DNA of 64,000 bases from Benincasa hispida (taxonomy: Eukaryota > Streptophyta > Magnoliopsida > Cucurbitales > Cucurbitaceae). The notes under the pieces are model-generated. The model worked only from the letters and a program-made list of their open reading frames with translations, was not told the origin of the DNA and did not search any database. Of the stretch, positions 23,641 through 35,019 are shown one piece after another (within the stretch, counting starts at the first letter, position 1; each line of letters begins with the position of its first letter). Position numbers and translations under genes: made by a program. The stretch spans positions 40,190,757 through 40,254,756 of the forward strand of contig NC_052350.1 of NCBI RefSeq assembly GCF_009727055.1, read 5' to 3'.

Positions 23641-24089
23641 CCCACGTTAATTCTGACTTTAAATTTCACTCAACTAGCTAGTACATTTCATCCCAATTGC
23701 CTTGGTAAACGGTAAGTCAGTAACTAAACTGACTAAGCCATATGTTCATGTGATTCGGTCGCGCAGTTCAGCTTGAATTTTTTTTTTTTTGTTCTTCGAA
23801 CTTTTGGTTCGGGGGTGCCGGTTGCACAGTGACCAAGTTGAACCGATCCGCTTGTAGCCCTAAGTTTAAAGGTTCCAGGGCAAATTTTAAATTTATAAGT
23901 AGTATTAAATTACAACTTTAGTCTCCAAACTTGAAGTCTGCATGTTACAAAGGACCTCAAACTTTAAAATGTTGTCTACTAAGTTTCTAAACTTTTAATT
24001 TTATTGTATGATAGGTAGCAGACTAAACCTTCATTTTTATGTCGACTAGTTTCATGAATCAAAAAAGAAAATCTTGAATTGCACATCTT

Positions 24090-24240
24090 TTTTTTTTTAT
24101 ATCCGTGAGTCCTAATCCTACGACATTAGAATGTGAAGTAAATTTGTAGCATATTAAATTCTTGGTAGGTGGTCACCATATATTAAACTCATGACCTCTT
24201 AGCTCTTTAACTAGGCCAATCCATAATGGTTCTATATATT
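24090..24240 (-). mobile_element. SINE-like fragment
   Basis: On the minus strand it contains GAGGTCATGAGTTTAATATATGG and GGTGACCACCTACC. A B-box-like GAGTTTAAT lies in a tRNA-related setting, and a CGTGAGTCCTAATCCTACGA segment follows. It resembles a dispersed SINE family but is too short and decayed to classify. Confidence 0.35.
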
Positions 24241-24752
24241 CAAATACCAAATTGAAAGTTTAAAGATGGATTAGACACTTTTTAAAACTCACTGATTTAT
24301 TCAACACAAATTCTCATACATTTTGTTTAAAGAAAGATTTTTAGAATAAATATATTTTTAGAAAAGTCTAGAAACGATAGATTTTTTTTATTTTTTTTTA
24401 TTTTTAGTTTATAGGTACATTCCACAAATATACTTTTTTTTTTTTTTAAAAAAAAAACTTCTAATGCTACGATAATACATACTACATCTATTGATTATTT
24501 CACACGTCATTAAATGATTCATTAATTTATTAAATATTTATTATGTGAACCCTACATAATTCTTAAAAGCTTCTTATATAAAAAGTAATAAATGAAGGTA
24601 GTATAGAAAATCTTCGGTACTACCGTAATACTAGAAATTTCTTCTTTTTTCTGGTCTTGATTTGTATTGATGTATTAATATACAAGAGTTTGTTATAAAT
24701 ATAGGCATTTTTGTAAGAAATCCATGCATCACTAACACATTATCAAACAGCC

Positions 24753-25770
24753 CTGAAGAAGCCTATCTTATTCATCATTTTTTTCATCCAAGCTTTCCTA
24801 TTTATCAGTCAATCAGCATATGCATATCAAAAAGGTGCAAAAGCAATCATAGCCAAAACCTTATTCATATCAGCTTCCATTATTTATGTTATTAATTTCT
24901 CTAAATATTACCGCAAAAGAAAGCACTCAGTCCGGCGGCTGCCACCAGGCCCAAAGCCATGGCCTCTCCTCGGCTGCCTTCCATCAGTGTTGATGAACAG
25001 AAACATGCCAACACACGTATGGATTCATGCGATAATGAAGTAATTCCATACTGAAATGGCCTGCATTCGTCTCGATCAAATATTCACATAATCCCTGTCA
25101 CTTTTCCAGAACTCGCTCTTGAATTTTTAAAGACACATGATTCTGTCTTCGGATCACGACCCCTTTCTATGACTGTTGAGATATTGAGCCGCAGATATCT
25201 TAGTGCAGTTCTTTCACCCATGGGAGGTCAATGGAAGAAGATGAGAAGGATACTCGTTTCTCATGTTATGAATCCTTCAACTCACCATCGACTGCTTGGC
25301 CAAAGAACAAAGGAAGCTGAACTCTCTTACGCTACATTTTCAGCCTCACTGAAAATGGTGAAGCGATCAACATAAGAAGCATTGCACAACATTATTGCGG
25401 TAACATTATTAGAAGAATGGTGTTTAATAGAAGATATTATGGAAAAGGGAGGGAAGATGGGGGGCCATCTTTTGAAGAAGAGAACCATAATCAAGCAATG
25501 TTTACATTTCTAACGTATCTTAATGCATTTTTCGTATAAAATTTTATGCCTTGTTTGAAGCCATTTGATCTAGATGGACACGAGAAGATAGTAAAAAAGG
25601 CTTTTAAAGTCATAAGAGATCTTGACGAACCCATTATAGACAAAAGAGTGCAAGAATTGAGAGATGAGAAGAAAAAGGAGGTGGAGGACATTCTTGATAT
25701 CCTTATCTCACTCAAAAATGAGAATGGTAAATCGTTGTTGTCAATCGAAGAGATTAAGGCTCAAGTCACG
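24753..25770 (+). pseudogene. CYP79-type cytochrome P450, exon 1, pseudogene copy 1
   Basis: Homologous over its whole length to the copy at 62645-63672. CYP79 enzymes are ER-anchored P450s that N-hydroxylate amino acids to aldoximes, the first step toward cyanogenic glucosides and related compounds. Visible landmarks are a hydrophobic N-terminal stretch, the PPGPKPWP hinge (about 24945-24965), the C-helix QWKKMRRILVS (WxxxR motif), the HYCGN segment, and LKPFDLDGHEKIVKKA near 25560. The exon ends at 25770 before GTAATC, the same donor as copy 2 and at the family's usual single-intron position. Lesions: both candidate start codons are altered (CTG at 24753; ATA in place of the inner ATG), stops and indels occur near 25040-25060 and 25320-25370, and a TAA lies near 25538. 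No exon 2 with the heme-binding cysteine was found before 28295. Confidence 0.88.
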
Positions 25771-26050
25771 GTAATCTTTATCGTTTTCTTCATCATATTA
25801 CTATAGAGGATTCCACATTAAAAAAGATGAAGAGACCTCACTTTATTTGTAAGATATAATGATTAGTCCTCTCATTATAGCCAGTTGGTTTAGAGATAAA
25901 ATCTCAGTTTTATATAATATGGTATAATATCGTGTGAAGCTCAAACAAGTATTCAATCCAAACTTGAAAGCTCACTTGACACTAACATTACCATGATGCA
26001 ATTTGCTAGACTTCTACAAGAATTTTCATGGAGCTTATTGTCAGGAATCA
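25771..26050 (+). other. Intron-1 remnant of CYP79 copy 1
   Basis: Starts with a GT donor and for roughly 130-200 bp resembles the intron start of copy 2 at 63673-63840 (GAGACCTCAC, CTCTCATTATAGCCA, TTTATATAATATGGTAT). The similarity shows that the duplication included intron sequence, so neither copy came from a processed transcript. After about 26050 nothing gene-like follows. Confidence 0.7.
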
Positions 26051-26489
26051 CAAAGATAGATTTCTCTAGAACAGATACACTCTCGCTTTCGAAGCAATTA
26101 CCTTTACATGCACAGCCACGTTTATCTCATATTATGCATCCAACTCTTATTGATAATGAACCATAAAGCTAAGTAAAACAATATAGTAATTAATAATTTA
26201 ATTATTATCAATTAATTCCAAGTTTACCCTTATTTTTTAAGGGGATGGTCCGAGTTTTTCACATTTCCTTCTTCTACCTCTTCATTACATTTTTTGCAAC
26301 AGAGAATTATGTTGATCTCTCTCGTTGAAATTTTCATTTTGATTTCACTTTCAAAATTTCTCCTATATCCTTCTTGTTTGTTTTATTGTTTCTTCTTGCC
26401 ATTTCAATTTGAATTATGGATCATTCTTCTCATCGATTGCGGTTTTGTTCTTGATCATATATATATCCTTCTAAGTTACATAACTAATA

Positions 26490-26745
26490 GAAATCCATCT
26501 ATGATGGAAGTATCAGTGATAGACTTCTATCAATGATAACAAAATATCACTGATGTATTTTTAGTAATGTGCTTCTATCAATGAAACTTTTATTCATTGA
26601 TAAAATCATCAATAATAAACATCTATCAGTGATAGGAACATTAGTGATAGGCTTTTATTACTGATATATGCTTCAATGAATGATATAAACCTATCATTGA
26701 TATAATAGTCTATCATTGATGTACTTCTATCTATATTCTTTTCTG
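26490..26745. repeat. TATCAGTGATAGA-type self-complementary repeat cluster
   Basis: About a dozen imperfect copies of TATCAGTGATAG and TATCATTGATA in both orientations, spaced 15-30 bp apart with CTTCTATCAATGATA spacers. The unit is near-palindromic, so the region could form several hairpins. A smaller related cluster lies at 55350-55450. Confidence 0.75.
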
Positions 26746-26759
26746 ACCCTAATCAATTA

Positions 26760-27340
26760 AAGAAGATCATATATACAAACAATAATTCACATGCATTGAA
26801 TATATCACATACCTTAGGCAGTGATTTGTTACGAAATCGACAATTAAAGAATACAAAAAGGAACGTAGAGATAGAGAAGATCGACATATAGATATACGTG
26901 GTCACTAATGGTGTGTTAGCTACGTCTACGGGCAGAGGGAGAACAGTATTATTAAGGAGAATATTTTCAGAGAATTACATCAAACGGCGCCTCTAGGGTT
27001 AGAGAGTTTATATAGCACACTACTCTAAACCCTCGGGTCTAGCGAGACCCTGTACTTAATTGTTCGAGGTGTCAACAAACAAATTCAAAGCATGATTAGT
27101 AAAAGGTAACGATTTATGATTGAAGGTAACTACTAGTGTTGATATGCGAAGAAGAAAGAGAATGGAAGTTTACTTACCGTTGATTATCAACAACTAGTAA
27201 AAAAAAATCAAAAGGAGCCCTGTGATCAGTGGAAATACAATGTGTAGGTAGCGAATACGTAGGGAGACTATTCCCTGTGATTAGGTAGGGAAAATATTAG
27301 CGATTTTTGCTGATATTACTTCCATAGTTAATGTGCTAAA
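26760..27340 (-). mobile_element. Reverse-strand copia LTR-like remnant
   Basis: On the minus strand a CTATATAAACTCTC TATA region (about 27005-27020) is followed 80-120 bp later by CCCGTAGACGTAGC and GACCACGTATA. These are the paired strings typical of the post-TATA part of many plant copia LTRs, also seen here in elements 4 and 5. LTR ends and internal sequence are not identifiable. Confidence 0.4.
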
Positions 27341-27839
27341 ATTCTAATATTTTTCTTTTCTAGAAAGATGAAATAGACGGGTGTTCTTTCAAGTTTCATG
27401 CAAATTTCAAATCTCAATTTTACACAAATGGACAAATTGAATATTTAAAAGTAGAACCATTTACATTTTTAGTTTCTTTTAAAATCCGTAGTCCTCCAAT
27501 TCCCTAGCCCTATTGAATTCACAAGAGTATATAGTTGTTACTATTAACTTTTCGGCTCTTAATCTCAAATTAGTTAGTTTTAATTAATTAATATTTTGAT
27601 GATAACAAACTTACTTTTATTTATTAATAATTTGAGTGTTTTGAATTGCTCATTGCATAGAGTTCATAACGATTCCAATGCAATTTAAATCACTTAAATT
27701 AGAGAACATGTTGAAAAAAAATAAAAAGATAAAAAATTTAAGATGGTGACGTGACGACTAAATAAATCAAATTGGACTCAATTAAAGAGTGACAAAGCAA
27801 TAGAGAATGACACATGTGGGCTTTAGTTGGATTTAAAAA

Positions 27840-28295
27840 GAAAATGAAATTTAGCTTTTGTTTAGTTTTGATTTAAAAGCAAAATAATTGAAAAAGAAAT
27901 GAAAATAAAAAAGAATATATAATATATATGTGTTAACGGTCAGAAAGTTGGAAAAAAAAAGTTTAAATGTGTGCGCAGGTGACGGTTGGTTATAACTTAT
28001 ATATATATACACATACATATATATATACACACACATGCACACTTATATATAATATTTTATATTTAATTTTATTACCGTTATTAAATCTTTTAATCTCCAC
28101 TCTTTATTTTTCATTTTACAAAAGATCCAAGTATCCAAATTAAAGGTGATTTCAACTTCTTTTCTCTCTATTTAAACTCCTCACCTTCTCCACATTTTAA
28201 CAACAATTTTACATTATTTTTCAATCTTCCATAAAACATAAAATCTCAATTATGGCTCTCTCTAAGCTTCAATTTTCTTTTTTTCATCTTATTAT
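27840..28295 (+). repeat. Flanking unit F, copy A, left part
   Basis: AT-rich sequence with a TCTCTATTTAAACTC TATA-like site near 28170, about 10 percent diverged from 30599-31017. It ends at the 5' LTR of element 3 and resumes at 41121. A reading frame starting ATGGCTCTCTCTAAGC at 28252 looks like a signal peptide, but its counterpart in copy B lacks the ATG. F contains a copia-type GTGGATGTAGG...CCACTATAAA motif further on, so it may itself be an old LTR. Confidence 0.75.
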
Positions 28296-30193
28296 TGTTA
28301 GGAATGTCCTAAAACTTGCCGTTCGTAAATTTCATGTTAAACATTCTATTTATCAATAAAATATTATTGAGTATCTTATTCGATAAAGTTGTTGATATTG
28401 CATTCTATTATGAAAATCCAATAAATATATCCATGGCTATAGTATGAATACTTTAACTCTATGTAGTGACATAAACAAGATCAAGTTAATAGTATATAAC
28501 CTAAATGGTCTATAAGTATATGGATGAAATTGAGTATCTCATCTTGATAACACTATTGGATGAGACCCATTTTGTAGAGGTAATACAAATTATGTGATCC
28601 ATAGATCATTCATGTAGAGACATGTGAGTAGGGGCATCCTATGCAATGAGTTTGCATAAAGATTGGACCACGAAATAGTCACTTTTCTTTATAACGACCG
28701 TTTACTGTTAAAACTGACTAGGATAACTCGATCTTAATCCTGAGCTAGCTATGAACTCCTGTTTATTCGGGATTGTCCTTTGATCTACATGGGTGAGAGC
28801 AGTCCAACAACACTACTCAATAAGCCATCCATTTTGGGATAAGACCGGATAGATAGCTGGGGACATAGCCTTGCAAGATGAAATTCACTCCTACCTATTT
28901 TAGGGCTAGCAGATAGGTTGTTCTCTTAATGCTGAATCCTGGTCTTGAACAATCAGGGCTCCGCCCTCTCATGATAAGAGGGACATGATTCATAAGTGGT
29001 ATTATGAATCAGATGTTCATTAGAGGATCAGTGGGAGCTTAAGGAATAAGATGTATTTACACGGATAAAACGGTAATTTTGGCCCAGCTGTAAACACGAA
29101 CAACCTGTGAAGGATTGACTTACTGATTATGGTTAACATGGACAGAAATACATCTACAGTGAAGAGAGTGCAACCATCGAGCTATAGTGGTGTGTCTTGA
29201 TGGTTAACGAAAAGTAATTAATTCGGTTTAAAGAGTTTAACAAATTAATTACAAATCATTGGAGCTCATGATCTATAGGTCCAATAGGTCCCTCTACTAG
29301 CTCATAAATTGGAATAATGAATTGAGTATTGATTAGATGAATTTTGAATTTAGGGTTATGAATTTGAAATGTTCAAATTCGGTTTTAGGGTTTTCAATTA
29401 ATTGTATACGATGCAATTAAAAACGTTTAAATTAAAATGAGATTGGAGAATCAATTAATATTTAAATTATAATTTAAATATTAATTGATTCTCCAATCTC
29501 ATTTTAATTTAAACGTGAATTTGAATCATATTGGTGGAATTGATGTTTTATTAATTTAATATTAAGATATTAAATTAACTAAATTAGTTTTATTTAAATT
29601 AATTAATTTTGAATTAATTTTATAAAACTAAATTTAAAATAAAATAGTTTTATTTAAATGAAAAATCAATTTTATTGAAATTGTTTTGAGTTAGTGAATT
29701 TTACCAAAAATTGGAAATATCCACTACCATCATATATGGTGTTTTATCACCAAATTCCACCATGAATTCTTCAATCAATACCAAGTAGGAGCTACCCTAT
29801 ATGCAACCATGCTCTAATGTATGAAATAAGTCTATATAATGAAGCTTATGCATAGAATTTGGGATCTCTTTGAGTTCTTTATCCAAGTTGCTGCAAATCA
29901 GAAAACTCTACTACCCTCTCTCTGGTTCATCTTCAATTCAACCTGATTAGAGGGTTTTCCCCACACGTTCCTTCTTGAGCATAGTGGAGAAGATCTTGTT
30001 GGTGGTCTATCTGAATAATCTATCTCAAACTTATGGAGATTCTATTGAAATCGTGAAGAGAACTACAAAGGTATTGTCTTGTTCAAACCCTCTTATGAAA
30101 ACCTCAAGAGTAGCATGGTTAAAACTCAAATTAAATGTAGTTTAAATGATTATTGATTCGGAATTTTTCTGTTGCATGTTATATACTCCTTCA
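28296..30193 (+). repeat. Element 3 5' LTR (1,898 bp)
   Basis: Starts TGTTAGGAATGTCC and ends ACTCCTTCA before a degenerate primer site. It differs from the 3' LTR by numerous substitutions and by a palindrome at 29423-29516 that the 3' LTR lacks. That level of difference suggests an old insertion. Confidence 0.9.
29423..29516. repeat. Perfect 94-bp palindrome, no spacer
   Basis: The left arm 29423-29469 and right arm 29470-29516 are exact reverse complements, centred on AAATTA/TAATTT. The arms contain GAGATTGGAGAATC and its complement. The corresponding 3' LTR sequence (about 40388-40440) has one ACGAGACTGG segment and no second arm, so the palindrome is specific to this LTR copy. Confidence 0.95.
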
Positions 30194-30195
30194 AA

Positions 30196-30598
30196 TGGTA
30201 TCAAAATATGATTTAAGCACTTAACTATTGTTAATTTGAGTTTGGTGGGTGTTCTTCATGAACTGTATGAAAATGGTGTACTTATATTGTTTTTTAGTGT
30301 TTTGGCATTTGATTCTTTTCAATTATGTTGTAACTCTTATAATTGGCTCTTGTTTGATGGGTTTTAATATGTGTTGAAGAGTCTGTAATTGGTTTGGAGT
30401 CATTAGACTTGCAATTAAGATATAATTGAAGAAAGAAGTGAAGAAGGTCGAAGCAGCAGAAAGTGGAAATTTGAATTTCTGCCAGATACTCAATGGCATT
30501 CTCGATGAAATTTCATGAAATACTCAATGCACGATGTCATACTTAGTGGTACTCGAGGCATTTAATCGATGATATTTCATGAAATTTGGATTTAGAAA
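30196..30598 (+). other. First primer site and truncated leader of element 3
   Basis: TGGTATCAAAATATG at 30196 is a decayed primer site. The following 390 bp match the second leader from 32932 onward, up to the TTTCATGAAAT string. The sequence then switches without transition to flank copy B at about 30599. Confidence 0.8.
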
Positions 30599-32373
30599 AA
30601 TGAAATTTGGCTTTTGTTTAGTTTTGATTTAAAAAAAAATGAATTGAAAAAGAAATGAAAATAATATATATTATAATGTCTTAATGGCCAGAAAGTTGGA
30701 AAAAAAAAGTTTATGTGTGTGTGCAGGTGACAGTTGGTTAAATATATATATATACATGCACACATATATATAATATTTTATATTTAATTTTATTACTGTT
30801 ATTAAATCTTTTAATCTCCACTCTTGATTTTTCATTTTAGAGAAGATCCAATTATCCAAATTAAATGTGATTTTAACATCTTTTCTCTCTATTTAAACTC
30901 TTCACCTTCTTCACATTTTAACAACAATTTTACATTAGTTTTCAATCCTCCATAAAACACAAAACCTCAATTGTGGCTCACTCTAAGCTTCAATTTTCTT
31001 ATTTTCATCTTATTATTGAGAGAGATATTTTATGTAGTGAGGGTTGGATTGTTGTGAGCTTAACATTTGTGAATCCACGCGATTAAAAGAGTTGTAAGAG
31101 AGTTCTTCCATTTTGTTATTTATCTTCTTATCATTGTAAGGATTGCTCATGATCCTGAAAAATGGTTGTTGTAATAGTTTGATCCTCAGCCATGAAAAGG
31201 GTCGGGTTTATTCTTGCACTCGAACAAAAAATGTTGCGGTTCGACTCTATGCCATAGAAAGCATCAAATTTGGGTGACATACCCAAGAGCAGCTTGGGAA
31301 GTGGATGTAGGCTAATTTTGAAAAACCACTATAAACTTTTCATTTCATTTTCTCTATCTCTGTTCTATTTAATTTTGCAATTAGTTTGTTATTATCTTTT
31401 ATTTGCATGAAATTAATTGCTATAATTTTTTCTTGAAATTAATTACTCACATTTGATTATTTAAGTTAATAAAATTTGCTTTTCATGTTTACTATCAATC
31501 TTGTTATGAAAATTAAACTAGGTACTTGAAATTGTTCATGTCAATTTATTAATCATTTTGAAGTTAATATATGTATAAAATTATTATTTAAATTACTTAT
31601 TAGCAAAAGTATATTAATTTGCTTATCTGGGCCCACGTTAGAAAAAGGTTTTAAATAGTTTGATTAAAGGCTTCTCGCAGATTTGACAAATTAAGTTTTA
31701 AAAATCAGGTCAATTTGGCAAAAATGGTAAAAGAATAAGTCCACCCAATGAAATGTCAAAAAAGTAGGGATACATCTGATATCCCTAATACACCTGATGC
31801 ACTTGATATATATTTAATATACACCTGATAAACTTGTTACACTTGATACATTTGATACACCTGATACACTTGATACATTTGATACACTTGATACCTCTTT
31901 ATACACTATTGATGTGCCCTTGATACACTCACATTTCTACCCTTGATACACTTGATCCTGATCCTGATTTAGAGTGGCGTCATTGAACGGAGGAATCAGA
32001 ATGGCACTATCGATGAGAAACGACTCTACGATGGAACTCAAACTGCTCGATGTAGGCCTATTAGCCTAAACATACTCAAAACTAGCGATGACGATGACGA
32101 AGGTGAATGTTGGTTGGGCAATGATTGCCAACATCAACAAAAATCGAGTGACAGTCGGCTGATGACTTCTTGTATGACAGATAGTCATAAGAGAAAGAGA
32201 GAGGAAGATCGATAGCAGGCTTGCGCCGCAGACATGGCGGCAACTACGACACTCGCGACATAGGCAACATGTTACTCATCTTTTCTTTGTGGATGATAGT
32301 TTGATCTTCTTAAAAGCATCGATTAAGGATTTTTGGGTCTTGAAGCAACTTCTAGATTGTTATGCTCAAGCAT
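30599..32373 (+). repeat. Flanking unit F, copy B: unoccupied site lying inside element 3
   Basis: Colinear with copy A but without either insertion. 30599-31017 matches 27840-28295; 31018-31180 matches 41121-41285; 31181-32373 matches 46698-47930. At the element 3 site it reads ATCTTATTATTGAGAG. At the element 4 site it reads TTGTAATAGTTTGATCC with a single AGTAG equivalent. It carries the TACACTTGA minisatellite (31750-31960) and the first 100 bp of the LINE RT fragment (32268-32373), then breaks into LTR sequence at a shared TTGA. Divergence from copy A is roughly 8-10 percent by eye. Confidence 0.88.
31750..31965. repeat. TACACTTGA-type minisatellite (copy B)
   Basis: About fifteen imperfect 9-11-bp units close to GATACACTTGA or GATACATTTGA. 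The same array is present in copy A at 47285-47480, so it predates the duplication. Confidence 0.85.
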
Positions 32374-32928
32374 TGGTTGAATTAATTTTATAAAAATAAA
32401 TTTTAAATAAAATAGTTTTATTTAAATGAAAAATCAATTTTATTGAAATTTTTTTGAGTTAGTGGATTCTTCCCAAAAATTGGAAAAATCCACTAACATC
32501 ACATATGGTGTTTTATCACCAAATTCTACCATGAATTCTTCAATTAATACTAAGTAGGAATTGCTCTACATGCAGTCATGTTCTAATGCATGAAATAATT
32601 CTATATAATGAAGCTTTACGCATGGTATTTGGGAGATCTTTGAGTTCTTTATCCAAGTTGCTGCAAATAAGAAAATCCTACTACCCTCTCTTTAGTTCAT
32701 CTTCAATTCAGGTTGATTAGAGTGTTTCCAATACACATTCCTTCTTGAGCATAGTGGAGAAGATATTGTTGGTGGTTTATCTGAATAATCCAACTCAAAC
32801 TTGTGGACATTCTTCTAAAATCGTGAAGAGAACTACAAAGGTATTGTCTTGTTCAAACCCTCTTATTAAATGTAGTTTAAGTGCCTATTGATTTTGAATT
32901 CTTCCGTTGCATGTTATATTACTTCTTA
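32374..32928 (+). repeat. Element 3 second 5' LTR, last 555 bp only
   Basis: Matches 29612-30193 and 40540-41120, beginning at the ATTAATTTTATAAAA segment and ending TTACTTCTTA where the others end CTCCTTCA or CTTTCCA. It is followed by a primer site TGGTATCTGAGCATG at 32932. Confidence 0.85.
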
Positions 32929-32931
32929 AAT

Positions 32932-35019
32932 TGGTATCTGAGCATGATTTAAGCGCTAACTATTGTTAATTTGAGTTTGATGGGTGTTCTTCATGAACTG
33001 TATGAAAATTGTGTACTGATATGATTTTTCAATGTTTTGGCATTTGAATCTTTTCAATTATGTTGTAACTCTTGTAATTGACCCTTGTTTGATGGGCCTT
33101 AATATGTGTTTAAGAGTATGTAATTTTTTTGGAGTCATTAGAGTTGCAATTAGGATGTAATTGAAGAAAGAAGTGAAGAAGGTCAAAGCAGTAGGAACTG
33201 GAAATTCGAATTTCTACCAAATACTTGATGCTCGATGGATACTCGATGGTATTCTTGATGAAATTTCACGAAATACTCGATGCACAATGCCATACTCGAT
33301 GGTACTCGAGGCATTTACTCGATGATATTTCATGAAATACTCGTTTCATGATGTCATACTTGATGGTACTCGATGCATCTAGTCGATGATGTTTCATGAA
33401 ATACTCGATACTCGATGCTAGATGCCTTACTCGATGGTCGATGGTGTCTACTCAATGGTATTTTTTTTTTGAAATATTTGATGTTCGATGATACTCGATG
33501 CATACTAGCATACTCGATGTTGGTTACTTGCTAATACTCGATGGGTTTTGCCCAGTTCAATGCGATTTGAGTGGTCCAGAAGTTTTTTCAAGCCGATTTT
33601 GCTGATTCTTGTAATAATTAGTTTTTTTTTTGTTTTAAAATGCCAAAAACTAAAAACCATATCGGCTTTATATTTAATTATTTATGCATTTGATGTTTAT
33701 TATAATTAAATATTTTTATATGCATAAAGTATGTCATTTAGATTTAAAATCCCACCATAGGTAAACATGTTACATGCATTATTGTATGTTATAATTAGTT
33801 ATAATATATAGTATGCATATTTTAGGATTTTTCAAAAATTGATGTAATTGTTATATTGATTTTAAATACCTTTGAAGCATATTATGGTTTGTTAAAGCAT
33901 GTTTATTTTATAAGTTTGTTATAAAATGAAATTAGACTATAAAATCCATAACAAAAACAGCATGCTCACTTAGGTTAGCAACTAGTTTTAACAGTTAAAA
34001 TAGATTGTTACCTTATAAAATTTGGTTACAAACTCAAATCGATTCATAAAACTTGTCTAAGGCTGGGGTATTTAAGTTGACGGTTTACGTAACACCTCCT
34101 ACCTGGGGATTATGACCGAAATATTGAGCGTTGTTAACTAATTTTATGAGTTTGCGTGAGCGGTGTGAGATTTAAACTGGTTTAAACACTTAGACATCTT
34201 AGGTTAATTTCCAGATATAAATATTATACATGGATAAAAATCATATAGACTTAGGTTTTTTAAAGTTAGCCATTTTTAAACCTAAGTAAATAAATATCTA
34301 AACATTTAGAATACTTCAATGGGGGATTAACAATATATTTGATATAGTTATTAGCTCTCATGTCCTCAGGAGTTCCCACCATGAGATCCATGCTCGACTT
34401 CGTGTCGCTTTTACTGCGACTATTCCATTCATAAAGTGTTTGCATGGGTCAATAACAAGGTGAATGGGGGAAGTAGTTCATAGTAAGTTGGTGAAGGAAA
34501 TGTGTCAACATTATCCTATGATCTCTTCCATTAGTTTGAACCGTGTGATTTCTATGTTGCACCTACTGTCATTTTTAGGCGGCACTAGCTAGTCGTTAAC
34601 CACGACGATCCCCACGGAGGGTTGTAACATAGGATTCGGAACAACCCAAGCTTTAGAAATGATTAGGGTATTATAATTCCGTCTTGGATATTGTCTTCCA
34701 CCTCGGGTGCATATTCATACCGTTCTATATGTTCTTAAAATAGCAGGTCACACTTACAAGAATTACTATTTGTTAGTAAGGATCTTGACCGAAAATGATA
34801 ACTAAAAGAACTATAGGAATAAAGAGTTATTTTTATATAGTATTTGATCAGGATTGTCTTGCTTTAGTGAAAGTTTTTTTTACTGCCCCTCGAAGCAACT
34901 ATTCTGAATCATTGAAGTATCGTTGCAAAATAAATAAATAAAAATGGATACTTTATTTCTTTGCTAAAAATTGGATTTAGATGCATAAGTTTAATAGATT
35001 TTGTTTAAATTTTTCAGCA
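32932..35019 (+). other. Leader of element 3 with TACTCGATG repeats
   Basis: Noncoding. The primer site is at 32932-32946. 33225-33545 holds about twenty imperfect copies of TACTCGATG with spacers such as AAATTTCATGAAA. 34050-34700 matches element 2's leader at 10850-11500. No open frame of note before gag at 35020. Confidence 0.8.
33225..33545. repeat. TACTCGATG degenerate repeat in the leader
   Basis: About twenty TACTCGATG-like words with variants (GCTCGATGG, TACTCGAGG, TACTTGATG), interleaved with a CATGAAAT word. Elements 4 and 5 carry the reverse-complement word CATCGAGTA in their LTRs (41620-41810, 46340-46600, 51720-51970). Confidence 0.85.
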
